Shown here in pieces: positions 1 through 6,966 of a stretch of DNA of 64,000 bases. The notes under the pieces are model-generated. The model was not told the origin of the DNA. It saw only the letters and a program-made list of their open reading frames with translations, and searched no databases. Position 1 is the stretch's first letter, and the number at the start of each line of letters is the position of its first letter. Position numbers and translations under genes: made by a program. The stretch lies in NCBI GenBank assembly GCA_035335645.1, contig DAOQMM010000005.1:1-64000 (forward strand), written 5' to 3'. This DNA comes from Zoogloea sp035335645. Lineage in GTDB: Bacteria > Pseudomonadota > Gammaproteobacteria > Burkholderiales > Rhodocyclaceae.

Positions 1-69
1 TAACGTGCTAGGTCAGGGGCGCGAAGCCGGCTTGCCGGCGGAGCGTCCCTCTGGAGCGGTGGGTTGGGC
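1..69 (-). other. Integron attC-like recombination site, cut by the window edge
   Basis: Read on the minus strand, this site lies just after the stop codon of the zinc-ribbon gene. It opens with GCCCAAC (63-69), which fits the RYYYAAC core, and runs to CACGTTA at the window edge, which fits the start of the GTTRRRY core. Between the cores there are imperfect inverted arms: CAGGGGCGC (14-22) against GCGTCCCTCTG (43-53), where the longer arm carries two unpaired bases, and an inner GCCGGC-TT-GCCGGC hairpin (26-39). Imperfect arms with extrahelical bases are a known property of attC sites. The call is from pattern only, because the last bases of the distal core fall outside the window. Confidence 0.55.
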
Positions 70-91
70 ATCATAGCCAGAGGAGGCTAGG

Positions 92-400
92 TCATTTTTC
101 ATTATTTTTGGCAGCAGCTACAGCAACTGCGGTTGCTACAGCCACACCAACTTTTAATGCAGCTTTTCCAAACTCGGAAGCGAGATTAGATACTGTTTCT
201 GTGCACGAAGGGCAAAGCTCATGGTCATAAACAGAGGTCCCTTTGGCAAAGTCGTGGCAGCCAGGTGAGCGGCAAAGATAGATTTCTTCTCCGCACTCTG
301 GGCATTTGCAACGATCTCGCCGAATTGTGTTTTCCTCGACAATGACCGGCGCTACTACCTTTTCACAGAAGGGACACTTTCCTTTTTGCTTTGTAGTCAT
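92..400 (-). CDS. Zinc-ribbon protein of unknown function in an integron-like cassette
   Basis: This 102-residue protein has an N-terminal CPFC pair, a central CKCPEC motif, a CRSPGC motif and a later CPSC pair, so it probably folds as two small zinc ribbons. Residues from about 75 to 97 are alanine- and valine-rich and could form one membrane or amphipathic helix, followed by a short charged tail. An AGGAG sequence sits about seven bases before the ATG. The gene sits alone between two integron-type core sites, read in the orientation expected for a cassette, and its base composition is visibly lower in GC than the rest of the window, which suggests transfer. No family was recognised and the function is unknown. 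Confidence 0.75.
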   Translation of the reverse strand: MTTKQKGKCPFCEKVVAPVIVEENTIRRDRCKCPECGEEIYLCRSPGCHDFAKGTSVYDHELCPSCTETVSNLASEFGKAALKVGVAVATAVAVAAAKNNEK

Positions 401-441
401 TTGACTATCTCCTGATGATCTCAGCGTGGTTCTTTTGTGAT

Positions 442-448
442 GCCCAAC
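442..448 (-). other. Core recombination site at the 5' boundary of the cassette
   Basis: On the minus strand this is GTTGGGC, a match to the GTTRRRY core at which integron integrases cut. It lies about 42 bases upstream of the zinc-ribbon ATG and matches exactly the core of the attC-like site on the other side of that gene. Together they bracket a unit of about 380 bp, a normal cassette size. It could belong to another attC or to an attI; no integrase gene is visible to the right. Confidence 0.45.
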
Positions 449-452
449 GTGA

Positions 453-573
453 GGTAGACGACATCTGACGCTCTTGGCGTCTTAGACGACTGACGCCTAA
501 ACCGCCAGGATGCGCCAAGTCACTGTATTGATACATATCTTATCCGAAGTTTTCGATCATGATGTCGTCTACC
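453..573. repeat. Perfect 13-bp inverted repeat flanking about 95 bp
   Basis: GGTAGACGACATC (453-465) is repeated in inverse as GATGTCGTCTACC (561-573). The enclosed stretch holds further short complementary words such as GGCGTC and GACGCC. Because the left arm abuts the cassette core site, the structure may be the folded body of a neighbouring attC or attI site, or a small non-autonomous element. No RYYYAAC core was found outside the right arm. Confidence 0.5.
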
Positions 574-931
574 CTTCCAGAAGAGCCTCCTGCAATCCCT
601 TCTGTTGAATCAGCTTGTAGCGCGGATCAGCGATCCGTCTGAAGACGGATTCAGTCTACACCGTATGGATTAAACGCCATGCCCGCTTTCATGACAAGCG
701 GTACGCCCTGGACACCGATTCACAAAGGAGCCCCCCAGCCCTGCGGAAACGATTCACCCGCCGTAGGAAGGATTAACCCCCGTTCGCAGAATGCAACCCC
801 ATACGATCTAAGGACGCGAAGCAGGCGGCAATCCACTACATTCACGCCGTTGCCCGCTTCAACAAAGTCCGACGCCCAGCCGCCACGCGCAGCGGCAAGG
901 CGTCTCCGTTCATGTCAGCCCAAACCCCTCC
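574..931. other. No intact gene; possible decayed coding fragments
   Basis: No open frame here has a start, a ribosome site and recognisable protein character. A hairpin ATCCGTC-TGAA-GACGGAT lies at 633-650. Two plus-strand stretches read like ordinary protein, one ending RFTRRRKD at a stop near 775 and one reading IHYIHAVARFNK near 835-870, but both are broken by stops and lack starts. They may be remnants of a decayed gene; I could not assign a family. Confidence 0.3.
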
Positions 932-1303
932 TCACTCCGTCGGTTTCGGCTTCGGCCCTCGGCTCGGTGACTTCTTGTCCGATTTCTTCTTCAAGCCCAG
1001 CGCGGCCACGTGATCGGAATCCGGTCCGAACATTGCGCGGGCCTGGTCTTTGGCGCCGAGGATGATGCTGTGGAAGTCCCATTGCTGGCTGACCAGGGCG
1101 TCGCGGGCGGCGTCGAGGGTGTGCTGGGCGTGGAGTTCGGCTTCCTGGGCGGCGCGCAGGGCGTCGTGGGCGCGGGTGATGGCGTCGACGGCGTATTCGG
1201 GTTTGATGGGGTTCCAGTCGGGGATGACCTTGATGGCGAGGTAGGCGTCGATGTCGTCCTGGACCCGTTGCGGGGGCAGGCGGTTTTTGCCGGCAGCAGT
1301 CAT
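932..1303 (-). CDS. Conserved protein of unknown function with lysine-rich tail
   Basis: The product has 123 residues. The chosen ATG is preceded by AAGGAG at normal spacing; an in-frame upstream extension to 1420 would run through the promoter and is rejected. The centre (about 40-85) is rich in alanine, glutamate and glutamine and probably helical. The end reads FGPDSDHVAALGLKKKS followed by a K/S/P-rich basic tail. I recall a widespread family of uncharacterised bacterial proteins that share the PDWNPIKPEY start and the FGPDS...LGLKKKS end, but no function is known to me. It has its own promoter and a palindromic site. Confidence 0.8.
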   Translation of the reverse strand: MTAAGKNRLPPQRVQDDIDAYLAIKVIPDWNPIKPEYAVDAITRAHDALRAAQEAELHAQHTLDAARDALVSQQWDFHSIILGAKDQARAMFGPDSDHVAALGLKKKSDKKSPSRGPKPKPTE

Positions 1304-1335
1304 GGATGTCTCCTTCGGTGGGGTGAAAGTCTTCT

Positions 1336-1351
1336 CTGTCATAAATGACAG
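1336..1351. promoter_or_regulatory. Palindromic operator-like site in the 5' region of the KKKS-tail gene
   Basis: CTGTCAT-AA-ATGACAG is a perfect inverted repeat with 7-bp arms. It starts about four bases after the -10 element of the predicted promoter, so a protein bound there would block initiation, and about 33 bases before the start codon. The binding protein is unknown. Confidence 0.5.
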
Positions 1352-1355
1352 CGCA

Positions 1356-1383
1356 ATCATATCCAATACCGCGAAGATGACAA
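1356..1383 (-). promoter_or_regulatory. Sigma70-type promoter of the KKKS-tail gene
   Basis: On the minus strand TTGTCA and TATGAT are separated by 16 bases, close to consensus for both elements. The expected start point lies some 45-50 bases before the ATG and falls in or next to the CTGTCAT palindrome. Confidence 0.55.
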
Positions 1384-1454
1384 TCGGGCAAGCCATGCCA
1401 TGAGGCACCGCCGATCTCATGGTTTTTAATGGCGCCCATCACGCAGCACAATAC

Positions 1455-1916
1455 TGTCTGGCCGTCCGGACAGGCCTGTGCCGATGTGCGAAGACGCTGC
1501 GTGCCTGCGCACGCTGTCTGTTGAGGGCGGCGATGGGTGAAGGATGGGCGTCCAACACACTGTGCACAGCCCGACAGTGTCTGCGCAGGCGTCGACAGAC
1601 GATGTGGACGTGGACACACACACTGTTGATAGCCCTTTACCTTTGTTTGAGGCCTCAGAACACTGGAAAGAACTATCGATCCTTGATGTGGACGGCGCTT
1701 ACAAGACTGTCGACCGGTCGACAGAGGCTGTGCACGGGCCAACAGACAGTGTGCACCCGTGCACACTGTCCGAGCACGCGTCATCATGATCTTCGCTGCC
1801 CGCGACAGCGTCTGAGCGCAGGTCCACATGATCTGAGGCGCCGTGCGCAGACGCTGCGGTCGGCGCCACGGCAAGGGTGGAGGTGTCCGCCTGCACTGCG
1901 GGGGCCGACGCGGCCT
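1455..1916. repeat. Degenerate tandem array, 21-bp period, about 22 units
   Basis: Units can be laid out without slippage from the first to the last, most beginning CTG. A rough plus-strand consensus is CTGTGCACRGGTCGACAGAC. Well-preserved units start at 1476, 1560, 1581, 1707, 1728, 1749, 1812 and 1833; those from 1623 to 1686 are strongly diverged but keep the phase (1623 to 1707 is exactly four periods). The array lies between the divergent KKKS-tail gene and dinB. Because 21 is a multiple of three, several frames stay open through it and give artificial heptad-periodic peptides. The interval 1304-2089 holds no other gene. Confidence 0.75.
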
Positions 1917-2089
1917 GGTGGCTTCCGTCGGCCCCTGCTCCGGCCCCAGCGCCCGGGTGGCGCCGGCCCGACCCCGCCCGGTACCGGCCGGCGCAGACGA
2001 CATCCCCACCCCAGCGCTGCGGTCGGCCGCGTCATCACTGCGTCGGCGGCCTTCAGGCACAATAAGGCCCTCTGCCGTCTATCGCCGTC

Positions 2090-3247
2090 ATGCCTCCCCT
2101 GCCCCGCAGCATCGCCCACCTGGACATGGACGCCTTTTATGCGTCCGTGGAATTGTTGCGCGCGCCGGAATTGCGGGGCCTGCCGGTGGTGGTGGGCGGT
2201 CGGCGCGCGCTGACGGCCGCCGCGGGGGAGACGCACCCACGCCTGCGGGATTACGTGGGGCGCGGCGTGATCACCACCGCCACCTACGAGGCACGGGCGC
2301 TGGGCGTGCATTCCGGAATGGGGCTGATGAAGGCGGCGCAACTGGCGCCGGACGCAGTGCTGCTGCCCGCGGATTTCGAGGCCTACCGGCATTATTCGCA
2401 ACGCTTCAAGCAGGCGGTGCGGGCGATTGCGCCGGAGGTGGAAGACCGGGGCATCGACGAGATCTACCTGGACCTCTCTGCCCTCAACCCGGACGGCAGC
2501 GTGGCAGGCGCCCGCGCCCTGGCCCTGCGCCTGCAGCAGGCGGTGCGGGCAGCCACCGGCCTGTCCTGTTCCCTGGGCGTGGCGCCCAACAAGCTGCTGG
2601 CCAAGCTGTGTTCCGACCTGGAGAAGCCCGCCGGCATCACGGTGGTGACCCTGGACGACCTGCCCACCCGCATCGGCCCCCTGCCGGCGCGACGTATCAA
2701 TGGCATCGGACCCAAGGCGGCGGCCCGCCTGGAGCAGCTGGGCATCGACACCATCGCCCAGCTTGCCGCCGCCGATCTGGACCTGCTCCAGCATCACTTC
2801 GGCGAGCGCTACGGCCTGTGGTTGCAGCGGGCAGCGCGGGGTGAGGACGAGCGTCCGGTGGTCACCCGCAGCGAACCCAAGAGTCTGTCCCGGGAGACCA
2901 CCTTCGAGCGGGATCTGCATCCCCGCAGCGACCGGCAGGAACTCTCGGCCCGCTTCACCCGTCTGTGCGAACAGCTGGCGGCAGACCTGGCGCGCAAAGG
3001 CTACGTGGGCAAGACCATCGGCCTCAAGCTGCGCTTCGACAACTTCCACACCGTCACCCGCGACCACACCCTGGCGGAGCCCGTCGGCGACGCGCCGACC
3101 CTGCGCCGGGTGGCCGGCGAATGCGCCAGGCGCGTGCCCCTGGAGCGACGCATCCGTCTGCTGGGCGTGCGCGTCTCCGGCCTGGTGCGCCGCGATGCGC
3201 TGCCGCCCGCCGAATCCCGACCGGCCCAGGCCGAGCTGTTTGCCTGA
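2090..3247 (+). CDS. dinB: DNA polymerase IV (Y-family translesion polymerase)
   Basis: This 385-residue protein has the Y-family start LDMDAFYASVE near residue 11, which supplies a catalytic aspartate and the steric-gate aromatic residue, and the second active-site motif GIDEIYLDLS near residue 121. A helix-hairpin-helix region (INGIGPKAAARLEQLG) and a C-terminal little-finger domain (KSLSRETTFERDL) follow. The last residues, QAELFA, fit a QxxLF-type clamp-binding peptide. The length is slightly above the usual 350. It copies damaged DNA with low fidelity in the cytoplasm. No clear LexA box was seen upstream. It ends 39 bases before ovoA and may be cotranscribed with it. Confidence 0.93.
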   Translation: MPPLPRSIAHLDMDAFYASVELLRAPELRGLPVVVGGRRALTAAAGETHPRLRDYVGRGVITTATYEARALGVHSGMGLMKAAQLAPDAVLLPADFEAYRHYSQRFKQAVRAIAPEVEDRGIDEIYLDLSALNPDGSVAGARALALRLQQAVRAATGLSCSLGVAPNKLLAKLCSDLEKPAGITVVTLDDLPTRIGPLPARRINGIGPKAAARLEQLGIDTIAQLAAADLDLLQHHFGERYGLWLQRAARGEDERPVVTRSEPKSLSRETTFERDLHPRSDRQELSARFTRLCEQLAADLARKGYVGKTIGLKLRFDNFHTVTRDHTLAEPVGDAPTLRRVAGECARRVPLERRIRLLGVRVSGLVRRDALPPAESRPAQAELFA

Positions 3248-3286
3248 GCCCATCACCCCGACCCGAGCCCTTCTCCGGAGAAGTCC

Positions 3287-5680
3287 ATGCCCCGCCCCCT
3301 CCCCGACGCTGCCGACGAACCCTGGCGCCAGAACCTGCGCGGCGAACACGACGCCCTGCTGCAGGGCGCCCGGCCCGACTGGTGGTGGACGGGCCTGCCG
3401 CCCACCGATTGCCCCGGCCGCCAGCCCGACGGCCGCCTCACCGCGCTGCCGGCGCCCAACCTGGCCACCTGTACGCGGGACGAGGTGCTGGCGGTCTTCG
3501 ACAACGGCTGGACGCTCACCGAAGTACTGTTTGCGGGCCTGCAGGGCGAAGAGGCGTTCTACCGCCCGCCTTATCATCACCTGCGCCACCCGATGATCTT
3601 CTACTACTGCCACCCGGCGGCGCTGTACATCAACAAGCTGCGGGTGGCGGGCCTCATCGACGCGCCCCTCAACCCCTACTTCGAGCGCGTCTTCGAGACC
3701 GGTGTGGACGAGATGCGCTGGGACGACATGTCCAAGAACGCCATGCTGTGGCCGTCCTTTGCCGAAGCCCACAGCTACCGGGCGGAGGTGTACGCCACCG
3801 TGCGCCGCGTCATCGAGACCCACCCGGATCTGGCCACCGGCCACGCGCCGCTGGGCATGGATCATCCCCTGTGGGCGCTGTTCATGGGCTTCGACCACGA
3901 GCGCATCCACCTGGAGACCTCGTCGGTGCTGATCCGCGAGCTGCCCATCGCCCTGGTGCAGCCGCCGGACGTGTGGCCCGCCGTGCATCCCAGCGCCGCC
4001 GCGGCGGCCACGGCCGAGTTTCCGCCCCGCGCGGGCGCGGACTATCCCGTCGCCCGCTGGGTGGACGTCCCCGCCGCCAGCGTGCGCCTGGGCAAGCCCC
4101 GCGACTGGCCCAGCTTCGGCTGGGACAACGAATACGGCGAGCGCCGCGTCGCGGTGCAGGGCTTTCGCGTGGAGGACCAGCTCGTCAGCAACGGCGCCTT
4201 CCTGGAATTCATCCAGGCCGGGGGCTATCTGGAGCCGCGCTGGTGGAGCGAGGCCGGCTGGGCCTGGCGCAGCTTCCGCAACAGCAAGTGGCCGTGCTTC
4301 TGGGTGCCGGACGGCCCCGCCGGCCTGCATCGCTACCGCCTGCGCACGGTCTTCACGATCGTGCCCATGCCCTGGGCGTGGCCGGCCGAGGTGAATGCCC
4401 ACGAGGCCGCCGCCTATTGCGCCTGGCGCAGCGAGCGCGACGGCCACCCCTGTCGCCTGCCCACCGAGGCGGAGCACAACGCCCTGCGCGCGCCGGCCTG
4501 GGCGGCCGAGGACCCGGCCTTCCGCCAGGACGGCGCCGCCCTCGGCCGCGACACCGGCTGGAACCTGCAGCTCGCCTGGGGCTCGCCGTGGCCGGTGGAT
4601 GCGGGCACGCCCACCGCCGCTGGCGTGCGCGACGTGTTCGGCAACGTGTGGCAGTGGCACGGAGACGATTTCAACCCCCTCCCCGGCGCCCGCGTCCATC
4701 CCTATTACGACGACTTCTCCACGCCCTGCTACGACGGCCAGCACCAGATGTTGCTGGGCGGCTCGTGGGTGGCCTGCGGCGACGAGGCCAGCGTGTGGGC
4801 GCGCTTCCACTTCCGTCCCCACTTCTTCCAGCACGCCGGCTTCCGCGTGGTGCAGGCGGAGCACGACGGCGGCGTGGTGCGCCTGGGGGCGGCGGACAGC
4901 GGCGCCCAGGTATACGAGGACGCGCGCATGGTGGACGACTACATGGTCCTCCACCACGCCCGCCCGGAGGCCCAGATGCCCTGGCCGGCCGGCCCGCGGG
5001 GGGCCACGGGCTTTCCGCAACGCTGTGCGGACTGGCTGCTGAAGGGCGCCGCCCAGCACGCCAGCGGCACCGCCCGCGCCCTGGACATCGGCTGCGCGGT
5101 GGGCGGGGCGAGCTTCGCGCTGGCGCGGGGTTTTGACGCGGTGCTGGGGGTGGATCTGTCGCGCGCCTTCATCGACGCGGCCAGCACCCTGCAGCGGGAC
5201 GGCCGGCGTGACTATGTCCTGCGCGACGAAGGGGAACTGGGCGACACCCTGAGCGCGGTCATCGACCCGACCCTCGAGCGCAGCCGGGTGAGCTTCCGTC
5301 AGGCCGATGCGTGTTCCCTGCCCGCCGAGCTGGCGGACTTCGACGCGGTGCTGCTGGCCAATCTGCTGTGTCGCCTGCCCAGTCCCAAGTCGCTGCTCGG
5401 TCGCCTGGGCGGGCCGCGGGGCCTGGTCAAGGTGGGCGGGCTGGTGGCGCTGTTCTCGCCCTATTCGTGGCTGGAGCAATTCACGCCGCAGGAGGCGTGG
5501 CTCGGGGGTTTCACGGCCGACGGCCGCGCGGTGCGCAGCGGCGACGCGCTGAAGGCCTTCCTCACCGAAGAAGGCTTTGTGCTGCGCCGCGAGGAGGACG
5601 TGCCCCTGGTGATCCGCGAGCACGCCCGCAAGTATCAGTACATCGTGACCCACGGGATGCTCTGGCAGCGGGTGCGCTGA
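3287..5680 (+). CDS. ovoA: 5-histidylcysteine sulfoxide synthase / mercaptohistidine methyltransferase (OvoA)
   Basis: OvoA joins cysteine sulfur to C5 of histidine using non-haem iron and oxygen, the first step of ovothiol synthesis. The 797-residue protein has the full architecture: an N-terminal DinB-like helical domain with the iron-ligand motif HERIHLE (about 204-210) and an upstream histidine in YYCHPAALYINK (about 109); a formylglycine-enzyme-type fold (about 270-540); and a C-terminal SAM-dependent methyltransferase with DIGCAVGGASFAL near residue 597, thought to methylate the imidazole nitrogen. GGAG lies six bases before the ATG. The separate C-S lyase of the pathway (OvoB) is not in the window. 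Neighbours are a DNA polymerase and a Tat-exported ferritin-like gene. Confidence 0.92.
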   Translation: MPRPLPDAADEPWRQNLRGEHDALLQGARPDWWWTGLPPTDCPGRQPDGRLTALPAPNLATCTRDEVLAVFDNGWTLTEVLFAGLQGEEAFYRPPYHHLRHPMIFYYCHPAALYINKLRVAGLIDAPLNPYFERVFETGVDEMRWDDMSKNAMLWPSFAEAHSYRAEVYATVRRVIETHPDLATGHAPLGMDHPLWALFMGFDHERIHLETSSVLIRELPIALVQPPDVWPAVHPSAAAAATAEFPPRAGADYPVARWVDVPAASVRLGKPRDWPSFGWDNEYGERRVAVQGFRVEDQLVSNGAFLEFIQAGGYLEPRWWSEAGWAWRSFRNSKWPCFWVPDGPAGLHRYRLRTVFTIVPMPWAWPAEVNAHEAAAYCAWRSERDGHPCRLPTEAEHNALRAPAWAAEDPAFRQDGAALGRDTGWNLQLAWGSPWPVDAGTPTAAGVRDVFGNVWQWHGDDFNPLPGARVHPYYDDFSTPCYDGQHQMLLGGSWVACGDEASVWARFHFRPHFFQHAGFRVVQAEHDGGVVRLGAADSGAQVYEDARMVDDYMVLHHARPEAQMPWPAGPRGATGFPQRCADWLLKGAAQHASGTARALDIGCAVGGASFALARGFDAVLGVDLSRAFIDAASTLQRDGRRDYVLRDEGELGDTLSAVIDPTLERSRVSFRQADACSLPAELADFDAVLLANLLCRLPSPKSLLGRLGGPRGLVKVGGLVALFSPYSWLEQFTPQEAWLGGFTADGRAVRSGDALKAFLTEEGFVLRREEDVPLVIREHARKYQYIVTHGMLWQRVR

Positions 5681-5760
5681 GGGGCGCTGCATCCGGATGC
5701 CGGCCGGCTGCGTAGAAGGGGGTGGAAGACACCCCCCCGCAACCTTCAGGAGATCCGATC

Positions 5761-6339
5761 ATGAGCACCCTCATCCAGCCCGCCCGCCGCGGCTTTCTGT
5801 CCACCTCCGGCAAGACCGCCCTGTCCGTGGCCGCCCTCGGCCTGCTGGCCGGCCGCAGCGATCTGGCGTCGGCCGCCAGCGGCAATGCCGCCGGCGACGT
5901 GGCCATCCTCAACGTGGCCCTCGGCCTGGAACACGAAGCCATCAACGCCTACCAGCTCGGCGCGGGCAGCGGCCTGCTGCAGAAGCCGGTGCTGGACGTG
6001 GCGGTGCTGTTCCAGTCCCACCACAAGGGCCACCGGGATGCGCTTATCGCCACCATCGAGAAGCTCGGCGGCACGCCGGTCAAGGAGAAGTCCCTGGACG
6101 AGTACGCCCGCGCCCTCAAGGCGGACACGCTCAAGAACCAGGCCGATGTGCTGTCCCTCGCCGCGCGCCTGGAACTGGGCGCCACCAACGCCTATCTGGG
6201 CGTGATCCCGTCCTTCAAGGATGCCCAGCTCGCCCAGGTGGCCGGCCGCCTCGCCGCCGACGAGACCATGCACTGGACCGCCCTGAGCAGCGCCCTCGGC
6301 CGCAGTCTGCCGGGCGGCGCCCTCAGCTTCGGCGCCTGA
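5761..6339 (+). CDS. Tat-exported ferritin-like domain protein
   Basis: The 192-residue product begins with a twin-arginine signal (ARRGFLSTSGK followed by a hydrophobic stretch ending near AGRSDLASAA), so it is exported folded to the periplasm. The mature part is a four-helix ferritin-like bundle with possible metal ligands in LEHEAINAY, FQSHHKGHRD, LELGATNAY and DETMHW. I chose the internal ATG because AGGAGATCC precedes it and because the longer frame would bury the Tat motif. It starts 80 bases after ovoA and is followed within eight bases by a cytochrome c gene, so the two probably form an operon. The substrate is unknown; a periplasmic redox or oxidative-stress role is inferred. Confidence 0.8.
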   Translation: MSTLIQPARRGFLSTSGKTALSVAALGLLAGRSDLASAASGNAAGDVAILNVALGLEHEAINAYQLGAGSGLLQKPVLDVAVLFQSHHKGHRDALIATIEKLGGTPVKEKSLDEYARALKADTLKNQADVLSLAARLELGATNAYLGVIPSFKDAQLAQVAGRLAADETMHWTALSSALGRSLPGGALSFGA

Positions 6340-6346
6340 GCAGGTC

Positions 6347-6730
6347 GTGGGCGCCCGGCACTTCGCCCTGGTCGCCGGGCTCGCCCTGATCGGCCCGGCC
6401 ACCGCCCAGGATGCCGCCCGCGGCGCGCAGCTCTACGAGGCGCGCTGCGGCGGCTGCCACTCGCCGGAGGCGAACCGCATCGGGCCGCGCCACGCCGGTG
6501 TCCTCGGACGCCGTGCCGGCAGCCTGCCGGACTTCGCCTACTCGCCGGCCCTGGCCCGGTCCACCGTGATCTGGCGCAACGACACCCTGGAACGCTGGCT
6601 CGCCGACCCGGAAGCCCTGATTCCGGGCCAGCGCATGAACTACCGGGTCGCCGACGCCCAGGACCGGCGCGATCTGGTGGCCTATCTGGCGAGCCTGCAA
6701 GTGGTTGCGCCGGACGGCGGACGCCGCTGA
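6347..6730 (+). CDS. Class I c-type cytochrome, periplasmic
   Basis: The 127-residue product has a short secretory signal (ALVAGLALIGPATAQ), one haem-binding CGGCH motif near residue 34, and a likely methionine ligand in PGQRMNY near residue 96. The size and motif order fit small class I cytochromes c. The start is a GTG seven bases after the stop of the ferritin-like gene, with AGCAGG as a weak ribosome site, so translation may be coupled. It probably passes electrons to or from the exported ferritin-like protein or a terminal oxidase. The following 236 bases hold no gene. Confidence 0.85.
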   Translation: MGARHFALVAGLALIGPATAQDAARGAQLYEARCGGCHSPEANRIGPRHAGVLGRRAGSLPDFAYSPALARSTVIWRNDTLERWLADPEALIPGQRMNYRVADAQDRRDLVAYLASLQVVAPDGGRR

Positions 6731-6966
6731 CGCCGGCAATCCCGCGGCGGAGTCGGCCGTGACATGCGCGGGCATCGCGCCGGGCCGTGTCGATGGCGCG
6801 GACACGGCGCGGGCGCGGTGCCGAGCGTCCGACGAAGGGGACGAAGACTCTGCCGGCGCCGCCGCAGACCGGGTAGACCCGCGCGCAGGGATTTGGCAGA
6901 TCGGCTACAGGTCATCGCCGTCGCTCACCATGGCCGGGCCCTGCCCGCGCGACGGACGCGCGGGGC

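Noticed and set aside
401..931. Integron integrase or attI beside the cassette
   Set aside because: No frame resembles a tyrosine recombinase, and no attI features beyond the core site could be identified.
679..1065. Plus-strand frame of 128 codons
   Set aside because: Proline/arginine/serine-rich low-complexity translation without ribosome site; it runs antisense into the KKKS-tail gene.
1455..1916. CRISPR array
   Set aside because: Units are contiguous 21-mers with no unique spacers, and no cas gene is present.
2000..2089. LexA box upstream of dinB
   Set aside because: No CTGT-N8-ACAG match in the promoter region; the CTGT/ACAG words lie in the repeat array, too far away and in another context.
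1419..2213. Plus-strand frame with leucine-led heptads through the 21-bp array
   Set aside because: The periodicity follows from a 21-bp DNA repeat; frames on both strands stay open, cysteine and arginine content is abnormal, and the frame overlaps dinB. Kept only as an alternative idea in the array finding.
1784..5692. Open frame of about 1300 codons on the minus strand across dinB and ovoA
   Set aside because: It is antisense to two well-supported genes, has low-complexity composition and no domain; GC-rich codon bias keeps the opposite frame open.
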